64,000 nt of DNA from positions 45,737,485 through 45,801,484 of the forward strand of contig NC_081541.1 of the NCBI RefSeq assembly GCF_901000735.1, written 5' to 3'. Position numbers and translations under genes: made by a program. How positions within the stretch are numbered: the stretch's first letter is position 1; each line of letters starts with the position of its first letter. The stretch is from Corylus avellana. Taxonomy: Eukaryota; Streptophyta; Magnoliopsida; Fagales; Betulaceae. The notes beneath the pieces are model-generated. The model did not search any database, was not told the origin of the DNA, and saw nothing but the letters and a program-made list of their open reading frames with translations. Shown one piece after another: positions 31,551 to 41,137 of the stretch.

Positions 31551-31623
31551 CACGCCTGGTGGGACTCGAACCCACAATCGTTTGATTAGAAGTCAAACGC
31601 CTTATCCATTAGGCCACAGGCGC
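31551..31623 (-). tRNA. tRNA-Arg, anticodon TCT
   Basis: A 73-nt cloverleaf on the minus strand. The acceptor GCGCCTG pairs with CAGGCGT (one G-U at the end) with discriminator G. The D arm with box A is TGGCCTAATGG. The anticodon stem TTTGA/TCAAA encloses loop CTTCTAA with anticodon TCT. The T arm with box B is TGGGTTCGAGTCCCA. There is no intron, and CCA is not encoded, as expected for a nuclear tRNA. It reads AGA codons. It sits 0.2 kb upstream of the PPR start on the same strand. Confidence 0.97.
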
Positions 31624-32589
31624 TTCACACTGTCGCCAAATATACAATTATTATATAATGCAAATAAAAGAGTAATGGTAATTCCCCCCTTTCACTATGC
31701 TAACATGGAACTTATATTCTTAAAAAAAGGAACAAAATGTTGGTAAATCATCAATTATTTTAAAATATGAATCTAATAAGAAATGACGAATTTAAATATT
31801 TAATTAATATTTTAATACCTTTTGTCATGTGTGTGTTCAAATTTTATTTCAATAATTGAATTTTGATCAAATTGTGATTTTAAAAATCACATTATTTTTT
31901 TAGGAACAAAAAATAGACTTCTAAAATTATTCTCCTAAACGCAATCATTGTGCGATGACCCTACCATCTTATGCAATGATTTAAGGGTAACATGTCAAAA
32001 TCTGGGGTTTTGGGTAGGGTTTCAAACCCATTAACTTGACCTAGTTTGAGTTTTTTTTTTTTTTTTTTTAAGAGTCCCTATACCTTATTTTTACAGCCAC
32101 CAATATAATATTGACACATCATCTAAAAACACTAAATACAATAACCATGAAAGCACAAGATCTTATTCTGAAAAATAAATTCAAAAAAATTCAAAAAAGT
32201 ATGATGTTTCTTGCTTTCTTGCACATATATATATCCTCCTCAAGTAAGAAACGCAGGAAGCTGGTGATCTCATATGGGGCAATTGGGTATCTTAAAAAGC
32301 ATATAATAATGTTTATAGAAAATAAAGAAGAGGACTAGCTTGTCGGACATGAGATAACGGACGAGAATTTTCCGGAGCAGGCGAGCCTCCTCCGTCTCAT
32401 TTATACCTTCGATCAGAAAAATGTCTCGTTGTGGATAGGTTTTTTTTGCTAAAAAAAATCTAGTGTTTTCATTCTTATTGTATTTGGTGTTTTTTTCCCT
32501 AATGTGTAACTTTATTATTAGATGTTGTAAAATATTGTAAAATCTAGTGTTTTCATTCTCTTCTTCTTTTTCTCCTTTTTCTTCTTTTC
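31624..32589. other. Intergenic, no gene seen
   Basis: AT-rich sequence with a T(20) tract near 32050-32069. A GC-richer patch at 32335-32430 (GGACGAGAATTTTCCGGAGC and following) looks like a repeat end but has no matching partner that I found. Confidence 0.35.
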
Positions 32590-33400
32590 AGGAACTTGTT
32601 TTCTAAACCCCTAATCAAGTCTTGGTTCATTCATAATGTGCTTCCTCTTTTGATGAAACACTTATAGGAACTTGTTTTCTTGAGAATATTAGGGAAATGA
32701 AAAATTAATTGCAGGCATGAGTGGAAGCGGTGAAGATAGTCGCACTCACATTGGTGGAAGTACGTTTTTATTGAATTATGTTGTTTTTGTGCATAATCTT
32801 CAATTGTAATTGTAAAGGTAAGGGGGTAGCAATTTATTTGTTGCTTTTATTGTTAGTAGATGTCTTTGATTTCTGCTAAGGATTTTGGTATTCATACTTG
32901 CTCATCTAAATTTTTTGGTTCCTATTCATAGTACCATAAAATTGTTGTTGAAAGTTGTTAATGTTTGTTACTGACTTATGTTGTGTTTTGTTTTGTTTTT
33001 TGTTTTTTGCTTTTTTTTGGTTTGAAATTAGATTGAAGATAAAAAAAAATAATAATTTAAAAAAAAAGTAGGTGTAGCTATGATGAATGCATGCTAAAGA
33101 TCATACTTAATTAATGCTTCCAAATATTTTGTTTTGTTTTTTGTTTTTTCCTTTTTTTTGGTTTGAAATTAGATTGAAGATAAAAAATAAAATTAAAATT
33201 AAAAAAATTAAAAAAAAAAAAAAAAAAAAAAAGTAGGTGTAGTATATGATGAATGCATGCTAAAGATCATACTTAACTAATGCTTCCAAATATTTTGAAT
33301 GTCTCTTATTTCTTTTTTTTTTTGTTTTTTTTTTGCAGCATTTGACGACCCTACTGATGAATTCAGTATCCAAGATAATGGTTGAATGAAGCAAATTTCA
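32590..33400 (+). pseudogene. 5' fragment of histone-deacetylase-like gene (plus-strand copy)
   Basis: The first exon-like unit starts at 32717 and reads MSGSGEDSRTHIGG, followed by a GTACGT donor. Further on, GTAGTATATGATGAATGCATG (about 33239) reads VVYDECM, resembling the YDE-x-M start of class II HDAC catalytic domains. An acceptor TTGCAG and a short open tail, TFDDPTDEFSIQDNG then stop, follow at about 33339-33386. A block of about 140 bp containing the YDE piece is tandemly duplicated inside (about 33060 and 33210). The catalytic core is absent. The same modules recur at 34190, 37500, 39170, 44880 and 46520, mostly inverted. HDAC origin rests on comparison with the fuller copy at 36005-37926. 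Confidence 0.5.
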
Positions 33401-33779
33401 AAATAAACATCGTATAATTTGGAATTAAATTGAAGAAGTTATGATTTTTTCAAACTTGACAGGTCAAGCTGTCAAACAGCTACAATACCATTATCAAGCA
33501 TCCAACAGATGTTACATTGAATTCACCAGTAGGTTCGTCAAATGCTGCAAAAAAATATAAATAAGAGACATTGAAAATATTTGGAAGCATTTATTTGAGA
33601 AATAAGAGGCCCAAATGTTCTATAGATGGGCAGGGCTAGTAGGCCCACGCAAAGGGTATAAGCTTAATGGACAAGGACACTTGTCTTGCATTCACGTTGC
33701 CTTAACACTGCCATAACTCGGGAGGGCAAAACCCACACGTACCCAACTAACCCGCTCACAAGAGGTGTCTTTTGCAATT

Positions 33780-33965
33780 CCAAATGATGGGTCTTGCGAT
33801 TTTAAAATGTGCAATTTGAAAAAATGATTTTGAAAAACACCATTAAGCGTTTGGTAAAATCACAATTTGGGTTTTAAAATCACAGTTTATCATTTAAATT
33901 ATGCATTTTCAAAAAAGCACCTATTTGTCTATGAAATTGCAATGTCAAACGCACCCTTAATGAAC
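33780..33965. mobile_element. Probable MITE fragment
   Basis: Contains GCAATTTGAAAAAATGATTT and the inverted-like AATCACAATTTGGGTTTTAAAATCACAG. It ends in AAACGCACCCTTAA, a terminus common among plant hAT-type MITEs. A similar internal pattern occurs at 52270-52420. The left end is unclear. Confidence 0.4.
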
Positions 33966-34139
33966 CTACCACTTTCGCAAGTAGTTGTAGAGTATATCCG
34001 TGTATGAAAGTGGGTCCAACTACAAACCTTTCATCTTTTAGGGACTTGGGAGGCATCCATATTTCATACCTTATTTCAGTAGCTTCTTTCAAAAGTCCCT
34101 AAAGAAGAAGGAGAGGATGGAAGGGCAAGGCCATGATCA

Positions 34140-34175
34140 AGACTATCTATCTATATATATATATATAGATAGTCT
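34140..34175. repeat. Short (AT)n-centred palindrome
   Basis: AGACTATCTAT pairs with ATAGATAGTCT across a (TA)n centre. Confidence 0.85.
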
Positions 34176-34189
34176 ACTTTTTTTTTTCT

Positions 34190-34620
34190 TCAATGTAATT
34201 TCAAACCCAACAACAAAAAAATAAAAATAAAACAAAATCCAACAGAGTGACAAACATTAACAACTTTCAACAAGAAGTTCATGGTACCATGAATAGGAAC
34301 CAAAAAATTTAGATCAGCAAGTATGAATATCGAAATCCTTATCAGAAATCAAAGATATCTACTAACAATAAAAACAACTAATAAATTTCTACTCACCTAC
34401 TTTTACAATTACATTGAAGATCACACACAGAAACAACATAATATAATAAAAATGTACCGCCACCGCTGTGAGTTGCGACTATCTTCACCGCCTCCACTCA
34501 TGCTTGCAATTAAATTTTCCTTTCCCTAACATTTCCAAGAACACAAGTTCCTATAAGTGTTTCATTAAAAGAGGAAGCACATGATGAATGAACCAAGACT
34601 TGATTAGGGGTTTAGCATAT
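34190..34620 (-). pseudogene. 5' fragment of histone-deacetylase-like gene (minus-strand copy)
   Basis: Inverted copy of the 32590-33060 unit. On the minus strand the exon reads ATGAGTGGAGGCGGTGAAGA, coding MSGGGEDS, from about 34501. The upstream leader (GGGGTTTAGCAT complement region) and the downstream intron-like stretch match the plus-strand copy at about 85-90%. No catalytic region follows in this copy. Confidence 0.5.
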
Positions 34621-34829
34621 TATCAGCCATCAGTTTGTCTCCTCCTTGAATATTCCTGGTAGAGTTCTAATGAAAGACTGAAAGAGAGCGTGAGAATTTA
34701 ATTAGAAAGAAAGGAACAACAAATAAAATTAAAAAAAAAAACAACAAATAAAATCCTCATTCATAATGCTTCTTTTCTTTGTCTTATGTACATACTTAAC
34801 TAAATACCGTACTTTTAACCATCTTCTCA

Positions 34830-36004
34830 TTCATGCTAAAGACCATACTTAACTAAATAAATGCTTTCAAATATTTCTAATGTCTCTTATTTCTCTTTTT
34901 TACAGCATTTGACGACCCTACTAGTAAATTCAGTGTAACATCCGTCGTGCTGTAGCTGTTTGACAGCTTGTCCTATCAAGTTTAGAAAAATCGTAACTCC
35001 TTCAATTTAACTTCAAATGATACGATGTTCATTTTAAAATTTTCTTCATTCAAATGCTCACAACATGTCCAAAAATCATAACAACTCAATATCTTTTATT
35101 ACCTTAAAAGTCTCACGCAATTATGTGGTTCTATATGACTAAAATTTCAGCTTTGACACTTGTACCTTATAAAAATAATACCTTCTTCGCGTGATGAATA
35201 TATATATATATATATAGTTGTGATATTTTGGGCCCTTTACATAGGAAATATAACAAAAATTTTAAACACAGCGAAAGAGCTATAGTAGAACAAAAGTTGA
35301 TGTTGGATCCTGATTAACCCCAAACGAGGCTAATCGTGGGTTCAAGTCCTACCAGGAGTATTTTAAGTATTACAACTTAAAATTTAGGGAAGAGAAATGA
35401 GAATAAGAAAGAGAGATTCAGGGAATTAAGGTGATTCGGCTTATGGCATATGTCCACACATCAAAGCATTTTCATGGCTACATTTTTTTCTTGATATCTT
35501 TAATTGTATACTCTATTTATAGAGAAATAGTATGAATATTATATGTTTCTTTTACTTCTACATTAACAACTATAATTGTAACTATTGTTACTTTAGTTCT
35601 TGTAACTCTTTTCTTTTGAGCTCTTGTAACTCTTGTCTCTTGAGCTCTTGTAACCCTTGTCTTCATAGTATGTTACCAAAAACAAATCATAACTAACACC
35701 TATCTTAGTTGCACATACCATATTATAACCTTGTTAATTTTATATAAACACGTAGTTTTGTTTTAATAGAGGTTAGAAACTAACAAGATTCAATAACTTA
35801 TAAATATATCAATATCAAGCAATTGAGTATAAAAATAAATTTGTTGTGCCCCATGCAAATCAAAAGATCTAGCAAATACCCTTTTATGTTTCATTTATCT
35901 ATCTCAAAAAAAAAAAAAAAAAAAGTAAAAGTAAAAACATTAGCTAGCAAAATCTAGCATGATATTGAAAAAAAAAAAAAAAAAAACCAACTGTGTAAGC
36001 TAGC
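34830..36004. other. Repeat debris between pseudogene copies
   Basis: 34830-34945 repeats the plus-strand acceptor module (TTTACAGCATTTGACGACCC). 34960-35240 (GTTTGACAGCTTG to TTTTGGGCCCTTTACATAGG) recurs at 38395-38692 and 45746-46043. Near 35325-35375 is a tRNA-like scrap, GTGGGTTCAAGTCCTACCAG, too degraded to call. The remainder to 36004 is AT-rich with no gene. Confidence 0.5.
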
Positions 36005-37926
36005 TAAACAATAAGATTATGATTTTAGGAAGAAAAAAAAAATTGTATTCACATGCCCATGAATCAAGAAATATAAAACTCTCCTATCATTTAAAAATAT
36101 TTCATGGGTTCTATTATCATAATAGTAATCATGGTTAACTATCGAGATGTTGTTGATTTTCAATATAGAGTTTAAGAGTAGGTTTTCACCAAAATAAATA
36201 ACATCTACATATAAATGATTTTCATATATAATCTCCTTAAGGAGAAATTTCACAGTAATTGTAACATTGTTATATAAGCAAAATCTCATTGCTTTGTTAG
36301 ATTCAGCATGATTTCCTAGGGCCTCACGATCAGAAATGCTGAATAAGATTGTGATTTTAGGAAGAACAAAAAAAATTGTATTCACATACCCATGAATTGA
36401 GAAATATAAAACTCTCCTATCATTTAAAAATATTTCATGGGTTCCGTTATCATGATGGTAATCATGGTCAACTGTCGAGATCTTGTTGATTTTCAACATA
36501 GAGTTTAAGAGTAGGTTTTCACCAAAATAAATAGCATCTACATATAAAAGATTTTCATATATAAACTCCTTAAGGAGAAATTTCACAGCAATGACAACAT
36601 TGTTATATAAGCAAAACCCCATTGCTTTGTTCAGCATGATTTCCAGGGGCCTCATGATCAGAAATGCTGAATAAGATTATGATTTTTGGAAGAAAAAAAA
36701 ATTGTATTCACATACCCATGAATCAAGAAATATAAAACTCTCCTATCATTTAAAAATATTTCATGGGTTCCATTATCATGATGGTAATCGTAGTCAACTA
36801 TCGAGATCTTGTTGATTTTCAACATAGAGTTTAAGAGTAGGTTTTCACCAAAATAAATAACATCTACATATAAAAGATTTTCATATATAAACTCCTTAAG
36901 GAGAAATTTCACAGCAATGACAACATTGTTATATAAGCAAAACCCCATTGCTTTGTTAGATTCAGCATGATTTCCAGGGGCCTCACAATCGGAAATGCTG
37001 AATCTAATTCCTTGGGCAACCCCCGGCAAACCTATACGACAATAAATGCAATTAGACTTTTATTCTTTACTAAAAGAAAAAAAAAAAAAAAAATACATAT
37101 ACTCTACCTCAAACAACTATCTCATTGTCAATGTCTTGCCAAACTACCATTTGTGTCAATGTCCCCATAAACTACTAACAAAATGTCAATAGTCCCCCCT
37201 AAAGACAAAATAATCATACATAAAATTAAAAAAACTCTTCAAATTACTTACCTCCACCACACCAATGCATCAGAGGAACCTTCATTCATCCAAACAAAAG
37301 TGTCATTCGAAACATAATTGTTGGTTTCATTTATAAGCTTCAATTCCCTTATCTGGGTTGCATACTCCTTTGTGTGTACATCTTCAACTAAATGCTCTTT
37401 TATCCTAACGGACGAACACCGCTTACATATGAACCCAAAAATTAATATACTTAATCACAAAATAGTAATACAAACAATTAAAAGAATTTATTTATTTATT
37501 TGGAACAATCTGTCCAACAAGCCTTCGTATCACAACAAGGAAGATTATGTTTTATCATACACTCATCATATACTACATCTACTTTTTTTATTTATTTTTT
37601 TTTTATCTTCAATGTAATTTGAAACCCAACAACAAAAAAAATGAAAATAAAACATAATCCAACAGTTGTCAGTGACAAACATTAACAACTTTCAACAAGA
37701 AGTTTATGGTACTATGGACAGGAACCAAAAAATTTAGATCAGCAAGTATGAATATCGAAATCCTTAGCAGAAATCAAAGATATCTACTAACAATAAAAGC
37801 AGCTAATAAATCTCTACCCACCTACTTTTACAATTACAATTGAAGATCACACACAAAAATAACATACTATAATAAAAATGTACCGCCACCGCTGTGAGTT
37901 CGACTATCTTCACCGCCTCCACTCAT
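36005..37926 (-). pseudogene. Class II histone deacetylase (HDA5/HDA18-like) pseudogene with amplified catalytic exon
   Basis: Pieces appear in gene order on the minus strand. (a) MSGGGEDSRTHSGGG from 37926. (b) VVYDECMIKHNLPC at about 37570-37500, aligning with the family's YDE-x-M-x-KH start. (c) An exon at about 37420-37254 reading EHLVEDVHTKEY and later NEGSSDALVWW, with a GTAAGT donor, matching the family's H-x-x-LVHT-K and NGGSSEAA segments. (d) Three head-to-tail units of about 330 bp (36005-36340, 36341-36668, 36669-37020). Each codes APGNHAESNKAMGFCLYNNV and then DYHHDNGTHEIF with VLYFSIHG. Active enzymes have PPGHHAE and D-x-D-x-HHGNGT. Here the first catalytic-region histidine is N and the metal-site segment is altered, so an active enzyme is not expected. 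The units keep open frames across junctions. A full HDAC domain (about 350 aa) is not present. Family assignment by motif order; fairly sure. Confidence 0.72.
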
Positions 37927-38692
37927 GCATGCAATTAATTTTCCTTTTCCCTAACATTCCCAAGAAAAGAAGTTCCTATAAGTGTTTCACCAAAGGAGGA
38001 AGCACATGATGAATGAACCAAGACTTCATTAGGGGTTTAGCATATTATCAGCCATCAGTTTGTCTCTTCCTTGAATATTTCTGGTAGAGTTCTAATGAGA
38101 GACTGAAAGAGAGCGCGAGAATTTCTTGAGAAAGGAAGGAACAACAAATTAAATAAAAAAACAAAAAATAAAATCCTCATTCAGAATGCTTCTTTTCTCT
38201 GTCTTATGTACATACTTAACTAAATAACATACTTTTAACCATCTACGCATTCATGCTAAAGACCATACTTAACTAAATAAATGCTTCCAAATATTTCTAA
38301 TGTCTCTTATTTCTCTTTTTTTTTTGCAGCATTTGACGACCCTACTAGTGAATTCAGTGTAACATCCGTTGGATACTCGATAATGGTATTGTAGCTGTTT
38401 GACAGCTTGACCGATCAAGTTTAGAAACATCGTAACTCCTTCAAGTTAACTTCAAATGATATGATGTGTATTTTAAAGTTTTCTTCATTCAAATGCCTAC
38501 AACATATCCAAAAATCATAACAACCCAATACCTTTTATTACCTTAAAAGTCTCATGCAATGATGTGGTTCTATATGACTGAAATTTCAGCTTTGACACTT
38601 GTACCTATAAAAATAATACCTTCTTCTACGATTGCGTGATGAATATATATATATATATTCAATAGTTGTGATATTTTGGGCCCTTTACATAG

Positions 38693-39040
38693 GAAATATT
38701 CTTCTATGGATGATGAGATTTGCATACTAAAACATCATGTTGCTGAACAACTAAAGGTAATGCTGATCGCGTACAGGTTATAGGAAGGTTGCTTATGTTT
38801 TCTCATGTTCTGCATAGGGCATGATTCGCATGCCTATAGATACATGCATTTCAGGTTTGATGAATCTGGCACCACAATAATGGTTTTTTTTTTTTTTTTT
38901 CTCAGATGCCTGATGTTTCATCATCTTTAGAAATATCAGAATTTGAAGCTTTGCATGAGCTACAAGATCGCCTTTCACTTAAAGAGGGCGAACTTCGTGA
39001 AGGAGAGCAGCATATAAAAAAACTGCACAACAATATTCGG
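38693..39040 (+). pseudogene. Two-exon fragment of an unidentified coiled-coil gene
   Basis: Exon a, 38693-38756, reads KYSSMDDEICILKHHVAEQL and ends at a GTAATG donor. Intron 38757-38905 ends in a T(20) tract plus CTCAG. Exon b, 38906-39040, is 45 codons (MPDVSSSLEISEFEALHELQ, then RLSLKEGELREGEQHIKKL) with a perfect GTAAGT donor. Phases match (0). The heptad-like, charged sequence predicts a coiled coil. No start, stop or further exons are found nearby, so it looks like a captured or stranded gene piece inside the repeat block. The parent gene is not recognised. An identical copy is at 46044-46391. Confidence 0.6.
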
Positions 39041-39169
39041 GTAAGTCTGCAAAAAAAAGAGAAATAAAAGACAGTCATAATATTTGGAAGCATTTATTTA
39101 GTTAAGTATGGTCTTTATTGGGTAGATGATTTAGGCAAAAAAAAAAGGTTACAAGAAACTCAACCATTA

Positions 39170-39800
39170 TCGAGTTTCCAACGGATGTTACACTGAATTC
39201 ACCAGTAGGGTCATCAAATGCTGCAAAAAAAGAAAAATAAGAGACATTCAAAATATTTGGAAGCATTTATTTAGTTAAGTATGGTCTTTAGCATGCACTC
39301 ATCATATACTACACAGTTTATACCTACCTTTTTTTTTTTTTTTTAATCTTCAATCCAATTTCAAACCCAATAAATAAATAAATAAAAACAAAAGCAAAAG
39401 AAAACAAAACCCAACAATTGTCAATGACAAACATTAACAACTTTCAACAACAAGTTTATGGTACTATGAATAGGAACCAAAAAATTTAGATCAGCAAGTA
39501 TGAATACTGAAATCCTTAGCAGAAATCAAAGATATCTACTAACAATAAAAGCAGCTAATAAATTTCTACCCACTTATTTTTACAATTACAATTGAAGATC
39601 ACGCGCAAAAACAACATAATACATTAAAAATGTACCGCCACTGTTGTGAGTGCGACTATCTTCACCGGCAATCACTGCCTCCACTCATGCCTGTAATTAA
39701 TTTTCTCTTTCCCTAACATTCCCAAGAAAACAAGTTTCTATAAGTGTTTCATCAAAAGAGGAAGCACATGATGAATAAACCAAGACTTGATTAGGGGTTT
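39170..39800 (-). pseudogene. 5' fragment of histone-deacetylase-like gene (second minus-strand copy)
   Basis: The minus strand holds, in order: the leader and ATGAGTGGAGGCAGTGATTG exon near 39688, the intron-like stretch 39630-39340, the YDE-containing module (TAGTATATGATGAGTGCATG) near 39310, and the GCAGCATTTGATGACCCTAC acceptor module near 39225. It has a 9-12-bp insertion in exon 1 relative to the other copies. No catalytic exons follow. Confidence 0.5.
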
Positions 39801-40254
39801 AGCATACTTTATCAGCCATCAGTTTGTCCCCTCCTTGAATATTCCTTCTTGAGTTTTAATGAGAGACGGAAAGAGAGTGCGAGAATTTAATGAGAAAGAA
39901 ATGAACAATAAAAAAAGTAAAAAAAACCAACAAATAAAATCCTGGTTCAGAATGCTTCTTTTCTCTGTCTTCATCTTCCTTTGAAAATTATTTTGGGAAC
40001 TAACTCGGTTCCAATAATTTGAGGGCATGAAATCAACATGCCTCATATTACTATATAACACAAAATTTGAACAATATTTGTTTGTAAAAATAAAAAATAG
40101 AAGATTAACAAGCAATCACTTTTTTTTGCGGAATTAAGTACCATTATTGCAATTGAAATTGAATCGTTTTCAAAAAAACTTGTTCAAAAATTTAGAAGCC
40201 AAATCGTTTGAGAAAGAATTAAAACCTATAACTTTGTCAATGTTCACTGAGAAG

Positions 40255-41132
40255 TGTTAGTTCTTGTATTGGATTAATTCAGTTCCAAAATGTAGAGGCT
40301 AATGTTCACGGGTTCAAAAACTGATATAGAATGCTCAAAATCCAATCTACACCGTTCATAATGTAGATTCATGTGTCATGAACGTCCCTGCAAAATTTCA
40401 ACTCAATCGGACCACAAACACCCATCGATTGAAGCTGTTGATCAAGACTGGACAGTATTTCCAGAGTACTGTTTTTCCTCATTGCAGACCATGTCCGGAC
40501 ACGGTGATAGGCTATCGAGAAAGGCTTTCTAGAAACTCTATTTTTTCTCCGCAAGGCCCTGTCCGGACACCCCATACCTATATGCCAAAAAACGTGTTTT
40601 TAGTGGGCCCAAGTCTAAGTTTGATGTACTGATATATATATATATATATATAAGAGACATGAATTTTCACCACAGAGAGTTCGTCGGAGGCTGTGCTAAG
40701 AGATATCATATGTGGTGAGCGTTAAATTGAATCTCTTAGAGTTTTAGTTATTCATTTGATAAATCTACGGTTGAAAAGTCTATCAGAAGGGTTTAGTAAA
40801 GGAGAATCACGTTAAAGAAGATTGTGAATACGGAGACGAGTTGTAGGCTTGTCGATCTTACATAGTCAAGGTCTTGCAAAGGGTTGTAAGTGTTCATAGT
40901 GTCTGTAATCTCTGGATAATCTTTTGATAGTGATTTCCTGGGTTTTGCTACCCCTGAGAGGTTTTACTTTTAGATCGGTTTCTAAAAGGTTTCTTTTTCG
41001 TAACCAAAATATCCGTGTCTGCCTCTTTATTGCTTTATATATTTTGGGTGATTGAATTGTTTATTACTTCATAGTATTAATTCGACATTAATTGTAATAA
41101 AAAAGTTTTTGGAGTCTGCATAACGTTTTTCA
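40255..41132 (+). mobile_element. Solo LTR with 5-bp target duplication
   Basis: Begins TGTTAGTTCTTG and ends CGTTTTTCA, so it has TG...CA ends, and is 878 bp long. The flanks are AGAAG at 40250-40254 and AGAAG at 41133-41137. It has a promoter-like GATATATATATATATATA near 40631-40650 followed by a leader-like stretch. No internal retrotransposon region remains, so it arose by LTR-LTR recombination. It inserted within a small direct repeat (ATTAAAACCTATAAC units at 40219, 41140 and 41187). An identical copy sits at 47606-48483. Confidence 0.85.
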
Positions 41133-41137
41133 AGAAG

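Noticed and set aside
35325..35375. Possible tRNA or SINE
   Set aside because: Has a box B-like GGGTTCAAGTCCT but no box A or foldable cloverleaf.
36017..36655. 212-codon ORF read as a novel multi-repeat protein
   Set aside because: Its units match a decayed HDAC catalytic exon with altered key residues and no promoter or start module directly ahead, so I list it as pseudogene. Selection on the frame remains untested.
40369..40632. ORFs on both strands around 40.4-40.6 kb (and 47.7-48.0 kb)
   Set aside because: They lie wholly inside the solo LTR; LTRs are not coding here.
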